NCBI GenBank assembly: GCA_035510715.1
Contig: DATKGQ010000019.1
Span: 22,939 to 86,938, forward strand
DNA: 64,000 nt
Reading direction: 5' to 3'
Source of the DNA: DATKGQ01 sp035510715
Lineage (GTDB): Bacteria > Patescibacteriota > Saccharimonadia > Saccharimonadales > UBA4665
Position numbers and translations under genes: made by a program. The notes below the pieces were generated by a model, which worked only from the letters and a program-made list of their open reading frames with translations, did no database searches and was not told the origin of the DNA. The stretch's first letter is position 1, and every line of letters starts with the position of its first letter. Below, one piece after another: positions 16,107 to 25,351 of this stretch.

Positions 16107-16434
16107 TAGAAAAGCTTGATAGTGGGAATCTCTTGGACGCAATGGCATCAAATTAAAACTTATCTTATTGAAGTCTATAAATCAGTTCATGAGCAATCCA
16201 TGATAATTAATGTTCTTAGTTCCCAACTATTTCAGGAACCCAAGGCAGTATCGTATAAGTTAAGCAAGTTCTAAGTAAATACTAGGTGGATGGTACGGCT
16301 TGCAATTCAGGCAAGAGTGATTTAACGGTAGATTTGGTTTCGTTGAATATGGTTAGACTAGCTGAAGTAGTAGCACATGTTGCTTGCGGGCCCACATAGT
16401 AGAATATAGCACTTTGCAATAAGCATAAGAGTAT
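16107..16434. other. Gap between toxin-antitoxin promoter and tRNA-Leu
   Basis: No recognised gene in about 330 bases. One plus-strand frame from a TTG at 16114 is open to TAA 16272-16274 (about 53 codons, with WTQWHQIKTYLIEVY), but it has no ribosome site or known relative. It may be a gene remnant or chance. Confidence 0.4.
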
Positions 16435-16520
16435 TGGTGGGGATGAAAGGACTTGAACCTTCATAAGCCTAAGCTTACTAGCTCCTGAAGCTAGCGCGTC
16501 TACCGTTTCGCCACATCCCC
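16435..16520 (-). tRNA. tRNA-Leu (anticodon CAG), CCA encoded
   Basis: Acceptor GGGGATG pairs perfectly with CATCCCC; anticodon stem CTAGC/GCTAG with loop TTCAGGA gives CAG; a long variable arm follows (class II tRNA), then T arm with GTTCAAGTC and encoded ACCA. It reads CUG leucine codons. Confidence 0.95.
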
Positions 16521-16566
16521 GCGGATTTAAAACTACTACTGTTAATCTTAACACAAATCCAGGGTC

Positions 16567-18327
16567 TTAATCGTCAACTTTAGCCCTGAGGATTTCCCAA
16601 TTCTGAACATTATTAAACCGGTCGGTGGCCTCGTTAATGGTATGCTCTGTCAGGCCATAGACTGATTCGCGGGTCAGATACAGATAACGCGGCTGATACA
16701 GCCCTAGGGCCGGTGCGTCCTGCTGCCAGGCCTGCAGAAATGGTTCGTATTTAATCACTCTCAGCGCCGGATCATAACGCGTCCGACCGGCCTCCAGGGA
16801 TTGGTCGACTACGGCAGAAGAGTATTCGGAAAAATTAACGGTCTGCTGATTGCTGCCCCAGTAGACATAGACGTCCGGATCAACACCGATTGAGATACCG
16901 TACAGCAGCGCGTCATATTCTCGGAACGTAACGGTGTTCTGTAAATCAGTATTGTCCTGAATAATAACCTCGGCTTCAACACCTATCGTCCGCCACTCTT
17001 TGGCCAGCATACCGGTAACGTAACGGGATTCCGGATCATTATCAGCGTACAATTTGAAACGCAGGACTTGCCCGGCTTTATAACGCAGTCCGTTACTGCC
17101 CAGCAGCCAACCGTTACTTTGGAGTTCCTGGGCAGCGGCCAGCGTATTCATTGGTAACTGCTCAAAAGTCGGATTAAAGGCCAGCTGGCCGTTAAGCAAC
17201 GGTTCCCTGACCGGGATAACCGGATAACCCAGCCCGTTAATAATGGCATTGACATCGGCTGCCTGGACCAGTGCCTGCCGGACTGCCGTATCGGATAAAA
17301 TTGCAGTGGAAGTGTTAAAAAACACCATGTTAGCAGCCGTCAGCGGCATGCTGTAGGTTTGCAGTTGTTTGTCTTTGGCCAAAACGGCTAGGACACTATT
17401 CAGTCCGGACATACCGTCAAGCTGGCCGGCTTGAAAGCTGGACACAAGTTGCCCTTGATCATGAAAAGCCCGGACAATAAAACCACTGAGCTTCGGTTCG
17501 CCGCTATTATAGCGGGCAAACGGCAAGAGCGTAATTTGTTCCTGCTTGGTTTGCGGAGTATTGCCTTCTACATTAAGGTTTTCCCATTCAAAGGGCCCCG
17601 ATCCGACCGGATTAATATTGAAAGCCGCTGTACTCAGCGTCTCAGCCGGAATGTTAGCTAGTAGGTGCCGCGGAATTATGCCGTTAGTTAAAGAGTACGG
17701 AAACGAGGTTAAAGGATTAGCCAGCGTAAAAATTACGGTTAACGACCCTTCAGCTGATACTTGGACGTCCTGCCAGTTACCGCTCAGCGGCGAAGCGGCA
17801 TTTGGGTTTTGAATAAGATCATACGTAAAGACGACATCACTCGAAGTCAGCGGCTGGCCGTCCTGCCAGACAAGGTGGGGTTTTAAGTGGACAGTGTATA
17901 TTCTCCCAGTGGTATCAACGCTCCAGCGGCTGGCCAGGTCGCCGACCAGCTGGTTCTGGTTGTTATAAGTCAGTAGACTGGAAAAAACCAGATGGCAAAC
18001 CGCCGTATCAACCGGTGACGTCGCATAGATCGGGTTTGCAGTTGTAAAATCACCCAAAACACCCTCAGTATAGGTACCGCCCCGGACCGGTTGCAGGGTC
18101 TGGTAGTAATTGCTCAGCAAATTAATCTGAACCGCGACAATACCGGTTAGCAAAATGATCAGGCCAAGCCAGCTAATAATAAACCGGCGGACATTCAGTA
18201 GACGGTTTAAGCGGCGGATGAGATGTTTTTCTACATCCTGTCCGGTTTTGGAGCCGAACTTCTTAACTTGCCGCTGACTTTTGCGCAACCGTCTATGAAA
18301 ACGCAGCCGGATTGTTTTAGTTGTCAT
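16567..18327 (-). CDS. Membrane-anchored substrate-binding protein, family 5 (oligopeptide type)
   Basis: Extracytoplasmic SBP_bac_5 domain: GGTYTEGVLGDFTTANPIYA starts the fold, followed by LVGDLASRWSV, HLVWQDGQPLTSSDVVFTYDLI and VGSGPFEW. Relatives capture peptides, nickel or sugars for ABC importers. In place of a lipoprotein signal there is a basic 48-residue cytosolic segment and one helix (about 49-70). No permease or ATPase gene is nearby, so its partner lies elsewhere or the protein acts alone. It follows secG by 25 bases. Confidence 0.9.
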   Translation of the reverse strand: MTTKTIRLRFHRRLRKSQRQVKKFGSKTGQDVEKHLIRRLNRLLNVRRFIISWLGLIILLTGIVAVQINLLSNYYQTLQPVRGGTYTEGVLGDFTTANPIYATSPVDTAVCHLVFSSLLTYNNQNQLVGDLASRWSVDTTGRIYTVHLKPHLVWQDGQPLTSSDVVFTYDLIQNPNAASPLSGNWQDVQVSAEGSLTVIFTLANPLTSFPYSLTNGIIPRHLLANIPAETLSTAAFNINPVGSGPFEWENLNVEGNTPQTKQEQITLLPFARYNSGEPKLSGFIVRAFHDQGQLVSSFQAGQLDGMSGLNSVLAVLAKDKQLQTYSMPLTAANMVFFNTSTAILSDTAVRQALVQAADVNAIINGLGYPVIPVREPLLNGQLAFNPTFEQLPMNTLAAAQELQSNGWLLGSNGLRYKAGQVLRFKLYADNDPESRYVTGMLAKEWRTIGVEAEVIIQDNTDLQNTVTFREYDALLYGISIGVDPDVYVYWGSNQQTVNFSEYSSAVVDQSLEAGRTRYDPALRVIKYEPFLQAWQQDAPALGLYQPRYLYLTRESVYGLTEHTINEATDRFNNVQNWEILRAKVDD

Positions 18328-18352
18328 AACCTATCGGTCAAACTTTATGACT

Positions 18353-18565
18353 TTAAGTAGCAATGCTCAGAGCTAAGGACACCACAAAAGTCACAATCAT
18401 TATAATTGTTAACTGAAATAATGTTTTATCGGTGCCGCGGCGGGTCATGTTGATTTCGCCGCTGCCGCCCAGGCCTGCCCCTAAAGAAGCGCCCCTGGTT
18501 TGGACAAGGATCAGGATTGTCATGATAATCATAGAACCGATAGTGATGTAATTAAGTAATGTCAT
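18353..18565 (-). CDS. secG: Preprotein translocase subunit SecG
   Basis: A 70-residue protein with two helices (about 5-22 and 49-68) around the diagnostic loop LVQTRGASLGAGLGGSGE. SecG assists SecYEG-driven export in the inner membrane. It overlaps the upstream membrane protein gene by four bases and precedes an exported substrate-binding protein. Confidence 0.93.
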   Translation of the reverse strand: MTLLNYITIGSMIIMTILILVQTRGASLGAGLGGSGEINMTRRGTDKTLFQLTIIMIVTFVVSLALSIAT

Positions 18566-18912
18566 ATACCTTCTAATATAGTTGTCACTAGATAGTTTAT
18601 CAGTCCGATGACCATACCGGCAAGTATCGCGGCACCAAAATTAGTGACGTGCAGCGGCGTATAAAGCTTGCTGGCTATAAAAACCATCAGGCCGTTGATG
18701 ATTATCATGAACAGTCCCAGAGTCAGTAGAACTGCCGGCAGAGCCAGAATAACAATGACCGGCTTGATTACTATATTAATTATCGCCAGGACAAGTCCGG
18801 CAATCAGGATAACATAAATATCATTGTTGTAACTGACCCGGTTACCGAGAATGGCCGCAGCGATCCAGATACCCAGACCGCAGACCAGCCAGCGGATGAG
18901 AAAACGGATCAT
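18562..18912 (-). CDS. Phage-holin-4-type (PF04020-like) four-helix membrane protein
   Basis: About 116 residues, almost entirely four membrane helices: FLIRWLVCGLGIWIAAAIL, IYVILIAGLVLAIINIVIKPVI, ILALPAVLLTLGLFMIIINGL and a C-terminal FGAAILAGMVIGLINYLVTTIL (read in parts). The NIVIKPV and LPAVLLTLGLF blocks fit the family named after a mycobacteriophage holin, widespread as a chromosomal protein of unknown role. ATG 18912 is chosen because AGGA lies about seven bases upstream; an earlier ATG at 18978 has no ribosome site and overlaps the uvrC end. Confidence 0.85.
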   Translation of the reverse strand: MIRFLIRWLVCGLGIWIAAAILGNRVSYNNDIYVILIAGLVLAIINIVIKPVIVILALPAVLLTLGLFMIIINGLMVFIASKLYTPLHVTNFGAAILAGMVIGLINYLVTTILEGI

Positions 18913-18988
18913 CGGCCGTTCCTGAAAGTGACGCAGATGCATAAGCAGTATTGTATGCCAGCTGAGCAGCGGCGACAAGCAGGCTAAC

Positions 18989-20476
18989 TTAAAGCCACTT
19001 TTTAATCAGCTTGGCCCTATACGCACCGATGGATTTGGCAATATCGGCTTCGCTTATCCCGGCTAGGGCTCTCGGGCTGCCGAATTGTTTAATCAGTTTC
19101 TTTCTGGTTTTAGGTCCGATACCCGGAATCGTGTCCAGCCCGCTAGCCGTAAGCTGTTTTATTTTTAGAGACGAGTGGTAGCTGACAGCGAAGCGGTGTG
19201 ATTCGTCACGGATCCGCTGCAGAAGTTTAATAAGATTCGCCGTCATTGGCAGATTAACCATGATGAAACGGCCGGTGGCACTGGAATTGCCGCTAAGTTT
19301 TTTCAACTCCGGCCCGTTTAAGCGGACACCGGAGCGCTCAATATCAATAACGATCTGCTCTTCCCGCTTGGCCAAGCCGATGAATGGAATTTCCCCGCAA
19401 TTCCGGGCGTCACGGGCCTGCAGGGCGGCATCCAGCTGGCCTTTGCCGCCGTCAATCAAAATCAGGTCCGGATTGCCCCAGGCTTGACGGTTTTTATCAC
19501 TTAGGCGCCGGAAAATTGTTTCTTTCATATTTAGAAAATCGTTGTTAAGTTCCAGCTTGGTTTTGAATTTGCGGTAATCCGACTTGCTGCTAACGCCATT
19601 GACAAAAACCACCATACTGGCCACTACGTCGGTGCCCTGGATGTGGCTGATGTCGTAACCCTCAATCCGTTTCGGCGGCCGGCTTAATCCTAGCAACTTC
19701 ACCATTTCCCCCAAGGCATGGTCCTTGCTGATATCAATAAACTCCTTGTCGCCAAAAATGATCTGTTTTTTCAAATTCTGGATAGCAAACAGCTGATTGC
19801 GGATTTTGGCGGCCAGTTCAAAATCTTTTGTCTCGGCAGCCGCCGACATCTCGCGCACTAACTGCTTGGTAATTTTTTGCTGGTTGCCCTGTATATAGCT
19901 GATCAGCGCCCTTAAGTTTTTCCGGTAATCTTTCAGCGAGGTGCGGCCGGTTTCCAAGCCCGGGTCCAGCCCCAAATAATATTGCAGTACCGGACGCTTT
20001 TGCCCGGTCGGCTTTTTCATGGCAAACGGGAATACCCGCCTTAGTCGGCGCAAAGCTTCTTTGACGCTGTAGGCGTTCGGATAAGGACCAAAGTAGCGGG
20101 CCTTGTCATCTAGCGGCCGGCGGGTTAGGCTGACTGTCGGGTAATCACTGCTATAGTCAATCCGGATGTAAACCATCGACTTGTCGTCGCGCAGCAGAAT
20201 GTTATAGCGCGGCAGGTAACGCCGGATCATTTCCGCTTCCAGGAACAAGGCTTCGATTTCACTATCCACCACCATCCAGTCGGTGTCGGCAATGTCCGCC
20301 ACCAGCAGGGAGGTTTTCAGGTCGCGCGCCAGCGAAGCCTGGAAATATGAGCGGACCCGGTTCTTTAAATTGGCCGCTTTACCGACATAGATTATTTCGC
20401 CATGCTTATCTTTGTGAAAATAAACGCCAGGCTGCATCGGCAACGTTTTCAATTTAGCGGCTAAGTTTTTATTCAT
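18989..20476 (-). CDS. uvrC: Excinuclease ABC subunit C
   Basis: Makes both incisions in nucleotide excision repair with UvrA and UvrB. A GIY-YIG nuclease opens the chain (GVYFHKDKHGEIIYVGKA at 17-34), a UVR segment (KDFELAAKIRNQLFAIQNL) binds UvrB, the RNase H-like half contains YDISHIQGTDVVASMVVF and LILIDGGKGQLDAA, and a helix-hairpin-helix (LDTIPGIGPKTRKKLIKQFGS) ends it. At 495 residues it is shorter than the usual 600, mostly through trimmed linkers. Confidence 0.97.
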   Translation of the reverse strand: MNKNLAAKLKTLPMQPGVYFHKDKHGEIIYVGKAANLKNRVRSYFQASLARDLKTSLLVADIADTDWMVVDSEIEALFLEAEMIRRYLPRYNILLRDDKSMVYIRIDYSSDYPTVSLTRRPLDDKARYFGPYPNAYSVKEALRRLRRVFPFAMKKPTGQKRPVLQYYLGLDPGLETGRTSLKDYRKNLRALISYIQGNQQKITKQLVREMSAAAETKDFELAAKIRNQLFAIQNLKKQIIFGDKEFIDISKDHALGEMVKLLGLSRPPKRIEGYDISHIQGTDVVASMVVFVNGVSSKSDYRKFKTKLELNNDFLNMKETIFRRLSDKNRQAWGNPDLILIDGGKGQLDAALQARDARNCGEIPFIGLAKREEQIVIDIERSGVRLNGPELKKLSGNSSATGRFIMVNLPMTANLIKLLQRIRDESHRFAVSYHSSLKIKQLTASGLDTIPGIGPKTRKKLIKQFGSPRALAGISEADIAKSIGAYRAKLIKKWL

Positions 20477-20511
20477 AACAGCTCAAATGGCTTAAGATAA
20501 AAACTGAAATT

Positions 20512-21219
20512 TTAAGATTCTTTTTCGGTCGGCGTTGACCCGCTGCCTTCAGCGGCCGGTTCGGCACCTTCAGTTTCGGCGGCCTCTCCGGCCGTTTCGG
20601 CTTCTTCGGCCGGAGTTTCAGCTTCGGCGGCGCCACCAGCGGATTCATTGGCAGCAGCCAAAGCGCTCGGCTCGTAGACCGTGGCAATGGCGTGGGTCGG
20701 ATCAGTCATAATTGTCACTCCGGGCGGCGGCACGATATCGCTTACCGAAACTTTGTCACCGATTTCAATCAGCCCTGAGGCATCGATGACCAGTTCGTCC
20801 GGCAAATCTTTCGGCAATGCTTCAACTTCCACGTTGTCAAGCTGGTTGATAACTACCAAGCTCATTTTTTCAGCCGGGATATCATCAGACAAGCGGACAG
20901 GGATTTCGGCGGTAACTTTTTCATCGGATTTCACGGCCCCGAAGACAATATGGTTGAGCCGGTGTTTGCGCGGATCGAATTCGGCGGTCTTTATCAGGAC
21001 GGTATAACTCTGGTCACCGACTTTTAACTGCAGTAGCTGATGCTTACCGGCCTGCAAATAGGCCCGGTGAAGCTGTAAATATGCGCCGCTGACATTAATT
21101 GACGGCTTGCCGTGATCATGAATAACGGCCGGCAAAAAGCCGTCCCGTCTTAGTTGCTTGACAGCTTTGCCGGTAATAGTCCGTTTCTCAAGGGTCAGAC
21201 TGATATCTTCATCTGCCAT
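20512..21219 (-). CDS. rplY: 50S ribosomal protein L25 / general stress protein Ctc
   Basis: Binds 5S rRNA. The N-terminal L25 domain is clear (LTLEKRTITGKAVKQLRRDGFLPAVIHDHG read in parts; FDPRKHRLNHIVFGAV), followed by the Ctc-type beta domain with IPVRLSDDIPAEK and DLPDELVIDASGLIEIGD. The last 45 residues are an acidic Glu/Ala/Thr tail, like those on S16 and KhpA in this window. AAAGGAG precedes the ATG, and an extended -10 box is at 21249-21254. Confidence 0.93.
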   Translation of the reverse strand: MADEDISLTLEKRTITGKAVKQLRRDGFLPAVIHDHGKPSINVSGAYLQLHRAYLQAGKHQLLQLKVGDQSYTVLIKTAEFDPRKHRLNHIVFGAVKSDEKVTAEIPVRLSDDIPAEKMSLVVINQLDNVEVEALPKDLPDELVIDASGLIEIGDKVSVSDIVPPPGVTIMTDPTHAIATVYEPSALAAANESAGGAAEAETPAEEAETAGEAAETEGAEPAAEGSGSTPTEKES

Positions 21220-21248
21220 TAGTTAATTTCTCCTTTTCTTCTATAGTA

Positions 21249-21254
21249 ATTATA
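21249..21254 (-). promoter_or_regulatory. Extended -10 promoter of rplY
   Basis: TGG-TATAAT on the minus strand, 29 bases before the ATG, with AAAGGAG in the leader. The -35 is weak, as expected for an extended -10 promoter. Confidence 0.55.
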
Positions 21255-21313
21255 CCAGATACGATGCTAAAAACCAGTAGACGTAATTTCTTAAAACCGT
21301 TATGGTAGGAACT

Positions 21314-21928
21314 ATGTTTAATCCCACCGAGCTGATCCAAAACGGCGGTGTTTTATTGGTCGGCCTGATCATATTTGCCGAATCCGGCATGCTCGTCGGT
21401 TTCTTCTTCCCCGGCGACACTTTATTGCTTACCGGCGGCATATTGGCTGCCCAGGGCAAACTGTCGCTGCTCTTTTTGCTTATCACGGTGATTATCGCCG
21501 CTATCGCCGGCGACAATACCGGCTACCAGATCGGCTTTTCCCTGGGTCGGCGGTTATTTGCCAAGGGTGACGGTATCTTTTTCCGTAAACGCTACGTCGA
21601 AGAGTCCGAAAAATTCTATGAGCGGTACGGCTCTAAAACCATGATGCTGGCGCACTTTATCCCGATTATCAGGACTTTCGCACCGATCGTGGCCGGCGCC
21701 GGCAAGATGCACCGGGTGCGGTTTGTTATTTTCGACGCCATCGGCGATACCGCCTGGGCCATCATCGTGACACTGCTCGGATATTGGTTCGGCAGCCGCA
21801 TACCGAATATCGACCACTACATTCTACCGACGGTTGCCACGGTTGTCATTTTAAGTTTCGGACCGGTTATCTACCACGTTGTCAGGGCCCTACTGGCCAG
21901 AAAAGGCAAATTGCCGCCGGAAGATTAA
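21314..21928 (+). CDS. DedA-family membrane protein
   Basis: About 204 residues. Helical segments begin with GVLLVGLIIFAESGMLVGFFFPGDTLLLTGG, the DedA/VTT domain start, then EKFYERYGSKTMMLAHFIPIIRTFAPIVAGAG, which carries the conserved arginine and glycine-rich re-entrant region, and an ending with three further helices. The family flips lipids such as undecaprenyl or phosphatidylethanolamine carriers in some bacteria. ATG 21314 follows AGGA by three bases; an in-frame ATG at 21302 is the alternative. Divergent from rplY. Confidence 0.9.
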   Translation: MFNPTELIQNGGVLLVGLIIFAESGMLVGFFFPGDTLLLTGGILAAQGKLSLLFLLITVIIAAIAGDNTGYQIGFSLGRRLFAKGDGIFFRKRYVEESEKFYERYGSKTMMLAHFIPIIRTFAPIVAGAGKMHRVRFVIFDAIGDTAWAIIVTLLGYWFGSRIPNIDHYILPTVATVVILSFGPVIYHVVRALLARKGKLPPED

Positions 21929-21971
21929 ACAAGACAAATACATTCTCGAATTAAGTACTTTAAGACTATTA

Positions 21972-22000
21972 TTGCTAAACTAGTTAGATTAGTCTATTAT
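21972..22000 (+). promoter_or_regulatory. Promoter of the 124-residue unknown
   Basis: TTGCTA (21972-21977), 17 bases, TATTAT (21995-22000). The ATG follows 11 bases after the box with no ribosome site. Confidence 0.6.
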
Positions 22001-22011
22001 ATGTATTATCA

Positions 22012-22386
22012 ATGTACGCAGAAGAATGTAAAACTACCGTCGCTCTAGGAGCGGACTGGGGAAATAGATATATCGGCATAGCCCCTCCATTGACTGCTGA
22101 TGAAGCTAAGGCTTTGGAGCATCTCGAAATTATCAGCTCCGGTGTCCAAATTGATCTTATAGATAGATTTGAACCGCCTTGCAGTGTGTTGACTGTTGAA
22201 CTGGATGTGCGGCACAACACTAGGCAACTTCGGACAAAACAAGCTCAGGAATTGGCGCACATAATTGCCTTCGCCTTAAAATTATCTAGAAAATGTGAAG
22301 TTAGAGAATTGCTTGTACCGGTAGGTATGGAAGGCCGCTATAGTTCACCCTTTAATCCAAAACCCTACCGATCAAATAACTGCTGA
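22012..22386 (+). CDS. Unknown protein, 124 residues
   Basis: Not recognised. The start CKTTVALGADWGNRYIGIA faintly recalls the RNase H-fold opening of RuvX, but nothing afterwards supports this and a true ruvX is at 30694-31125. The chain is soluble and mixed alpha/beta, without signal peptide or helix. A good promoter precedes it and the message may be leaderless. It ends one base before the uvrA stop on the other strand. The AT-richer codon use differs from neighbouring GC-richer genes. Confidence 0.6.
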   Translation: MYAEECKTTVALGADWGNRYIGIAPPLTADEAKALEHLEIISSGVQIDLIDRFEPPCSVLTVELDVRHNTRQLRTKQAQELAHIIAFALKLSRKCEVRELLVPVGMEGRYSSPFNPKPYRSNNC

Positions 22387-25200
22387 TTAGAGTACAATTT
22401 TCTTTAAAAACTGGCCGGTATAGGATACCTTGCTGCGGGCCACTTGTTCGGGCGTACCTTCAGCGATAATTTGGCCGCCGCCTTCACCGCCTTCCAGGCC
22501 CATGTCGATCAGCCAATCGGCGTTCTTTATAACGTCGAGGTTATGTTCAATAATTATCACGCTGTTACCGGTTTCCACCAGGGCATGAAGGGTATGCAGC
22601 AATTTCTTGACATCGGCGACATGCAAACCGGTGGTCGGCTCGTCAAGAATATACAGCGTCCGGCCGGTCGGACGGCGGCTAAGTTCGCTGGCTAATTTGA
22701 TACGCTGGGCCTCACCGCCGGACAGCTGGGTGGCCGGCTGGCCGAGCGCAATATAACCCAGCCCGACATCGACTAAGGTTTGCAGTTTACGGGTGACGGA
22801 CGGGATGTTCTCAAAGAATTCCAACGCCTGCTCGCAGGACATCTCCAGAATGTCGCTGATATTCTTGCCCTTGTAATGGACTTCCAGGGCTTCGCGGTTA
22901 TAACGTTTGCCGTGACAGACTTCGCAAGTGATATAAACGTCCGGCAAAAAGTGCATTTCAATTTGGATGATACCGTCTCCGGCGCAGTTTTCACAGCGGC
23001 CGCCCTTAACGTTAAAGCTGAACCGCCCGGGCGAATAGCCGCGTAGCCGCGATTCCGGCACGCTGGCAAACAATTCCCGGATGGGCGTAAACAAACCGGT
23101 ATAAGTGGCCGAATTAGAGCGGGGCGTCCGGCCGATCGGCGACTGATCGATAATAATAGCCTTGTCCAGCTCTTTTATACCTTCGATGTCATCATGGCGG
23201 CCGGAAACGGTGTTGGACCGGTGCAACCTGGCTAGCAGTTCTTTGGCCAGGATATTATTAACCAAGCTCGATTTGCCCGAACCGGAAACGCCGCTGACGA
23301 CCACCATTTTGCCCAGCGGTATGGTCACATCGATATTTTTAAGATTGTTTTCGCGGGCACCGCGGATAACCAAGGCTTTGCCGTTGCCCAGTCGACGCTT
23401 TTTCGGTACGGCAATTGTCAGTTTGTGGGCCAAGTATTGCCCGGTAATGCTGTCGGGGTTGTTCATGACTTCGGCCGGCGTGCCGCTGGCCACTATTTTA
23501 CCGCCGTGCTGACCGGCAGCCGGTCCGATGTCCAAAAGATAATCGGCACTGCGAATAGTCTCTTCGTCGTGTTCCACCACGATTATCGTGTTGCCCAGAT
23601 CGCGCAGATGTTTGAGGGTGGCAATCAAACGGGCGTTGTCCCGCTGATGCAGGCCGATACTCGGCTCGTCAAGAACATATAACACGCCCATTAATCCCGA
23701 CCCAATCTGGGTTGCCAATCTGATCCGCTGGGCTTCACCGCCGGACAGCGACGCCGCGCCTCTTAGCAGTGTCAGGTAATGAAGTCCGACATCCATCAGG
23801 AATTGCAAGCGCGCCTGAATTTCCTTTAACACCTGGTTGGCAATCCGGGTTTGGGTATCATCAAGTTTTAACTTGGCGAAAAAGCCGATGGCCTGTTCGA
23901 TCGATAAATTGCAGATATCCATAATTGATTGGTCGGCGATAGTAATCGCCAAAACCTCGGGTTTCAGGCGTAAGCCCTTACAGACATAACAAAGTTTTTC
24001 CTGCATAAACCTCTCAATATCCCGACGGATGAAATCACTGTCGGTTTCGCGGTGGCGCCGCTCCAGATTCGGCACCACGCCTTCATAAGTCGTCTCAAAG
24101 CTCCGGCCACCGCCTAGACTTACCCGGTAGGTTTCATTACCGGTGCCATACATCAGCCGGTTGACGTTTTCCTTGGTTAACTCGGCCGTCGGCACATGTA
24201 GGCTGAAGCCGTATTTATCAGCCACGGCTTGCATCTTTTTCATATACCAGGCTTCAATGTTAAACCGGTTAAAGGGCCGGATGGCCCCCTCGGCAATCGT
24301 CAGCCGGCCGTTGGGCATGACCAGCTCCGGATCAACTTCCAGCCTTGATCCCAGGCCGGTGCAGGTCGGACAGGCGCCGTGGGGGGCGTTAAAACTGAAC
24401 GTCCTCGGTTCCAATTCAGGAATCGAGATTTCCGGATGATCGTCGCAGGCGTACATCAGCGAATAGCTATACAAGTGGTTATCATCAGCGTTTAAAACAG
24501 CCAGTTTCTTATCGGCAACTTCGATGGCCTGTTCGATCGACTGCGCCAACCGGCTACGGCTGTCCTCATTGTTGACAACCCTATCGACTACAATCTCAAT
24601 CGTGTGGCGGATATTGCGGTCCAGTTCCGGGAATTCGTCTAGCGCGTAAATAATACCGTCAACCCGGGCCCTGGCAAAACCAACCCGCAGGTATTGTTCC
24701 GGGATATGTTCAAAGACACCTTTTTTATCAATTACGACCGGCGCCAAGATTAGTAACCGGGCGCTCGCCGGTAAGGCTGAAACCTGATCAATAATATTTT
24801 CAGTCGTCTGGCGGGTAACCGGTTTGCCGCAAACCGGACAATGCGGCGTGCCGATCCGGGCGAATAGAAGACGCAGGTAATCAAAAATTTCAGTCACCGT
24901 GGCCACCGTACTGCGCGGGTTGCGGCTGCTCGATTTCTGGTCGATACTGATCGCCGGACTCAGCCCGTCAATTTGATCGACGTCGGGCTTCTCCATCATT
25001 CCCAAGAATTGCCGGGCGTAGGCACTGAGTGATTCAACGTAGCGCCTTTGGCCTTCGGCGTAAATCGTATCAAAAGCCAAGCTCGACTTGCCTGACCCCG
25101 ATAAACCGGTAATAACCACGTATTTATTACGCGGTATAGTCACGTCAATATTCTTTAAATTGTGCTCCCGAGCACCTTTGACAACGATAAAATCTGCCAT
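22387..25200 (-). CDS. uvrA: Excinuclease ABC subunit A
   Basis: DNA damage sensor ATPase that loads UvrB. Two ABC modules: first ATP loop GLSGSGKSSLAFDTIYAEGQ, second GVSGSGKSSLVNNIL; signatures LSGGEAQRIRLATQ and LSGGEAQRIKLASE; zinc CxxC pairs at CPVCGKPV, CYVCKG and CENCAGDG/CEVCHGKR. The 937-residue length is normal. TATAAT lies ten bases before the ATG, with no ribosome site. uvrC lies a few genes downstream; uvrB is not in the window. Confidence 0.98.
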   Translation of the reverse strand: MADFIVVKGAREHNLKNIDVTIPRNKYVVITGLSGSGKSSLAFDTIYAEGQRRYVESLSAYARQFLGMMEKPDVDQIDGLSPAISIDQKSSSRNPRSTVATVTEIFDYLRLLFARIGTPHCPVCGKPVTRQTTENIIDQVSALPASARLLILAPVVIDKKGVFEHIPEQYLRVGFARARVDGIIYALDEFPELDRNIRHTIEIVVDRVVNNEDSRSRLAQSIEQAIEVADKKLAVLNADDNHLYSYSLMYACDDHPEISIPELEPRTFSFNAPHGACPTCTGLGSRLEVDPELVMPNGRLTIAEGAIRPFNRFNIEAWYMKKMQAVADKYGFSLHVPTAELTKENVNRLMYGTGNETYRVSLGGGRSFETTYEGVVPNLERRHRETDSDFIRRDIERFMQEKLCYVCKGLRLKPEVLAITIADQSIMDICNLSIEQAIGFFAKLKLDDTQTRIANQVLKEIQARLQFLMDVGLHYLTLLRGAASLSGGEAQRIRLATQIGSGLMGVLYVLDEPSIGLHQRDNARLIATLKHLRDLGNTIIVVEHDEETIRSADYLLDIGPAAGQHGGKIVASGTPAEVMNNPDSITGQYLAHKLTIAVPKKRRLGNGKALVIRGARENNLKNIDVTIPLGKMVVVSGVSGSGKSSLVNNILAKELLARLHRSNTVSGRHDDIEGIKELDKAIIIDQSPIGRTPRSNSATYTGLFTPIRELFASVPESRLRGYSPGRFSFNVKGGRCENCAGDGIIQIEMHFLPDVYITCEVCHGKRYNREALEVHYKGKNISDILEMSCEQALEFFENIPSVTRKLQTLVDVGLGYIALGQPATQLSGGEAQRIKLASELSRRPTGRTLYILDEPTTGLHVADVKKLLHTLHALVETGNSVIIIEHNLDVIKNADWLIDMGLEGGEGGGQIIAEGTPEQVARSKVSYTGQFLKKIVL

Positions 25201-25210
25201 AAGCCGGCCT

Positions 25211-25216
25211 ATTATA
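25211..25216 (-). promoter_or_regulatory. -10 box for uvrA
   Basis: TATAAT on the minus strand ten bases before the uvrA ATG. The leader would be only a few bases. No LexA-type palindrome is visible around it. Confidence 0.5.
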
Positions 25217-25351
25217 ACCCAAACTGCCGGAAATTAACAGAGTCTAAGGACCAACTTTAGGTTTTTAACATTTATGTTTTTTATCGATACGGCTACAAAA
25301 TAACAATATTTACTATCCGGACAGATAGCATAAGCATTCTAAATAATGTAT

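Noticed and set aside
18562..18912. Holin gene as a sign of prophage
   Set aside because: The family is a common chromosomal membrane protein despite its name, and secG and uvrC surround it with no phage genes.
22012..22386. Second RuvX-like nuclease
   Set aside because: Only the first 15 residues resemble RuvX; the later acidic motifs are missing and a proper ruvX is at 30694-31125.
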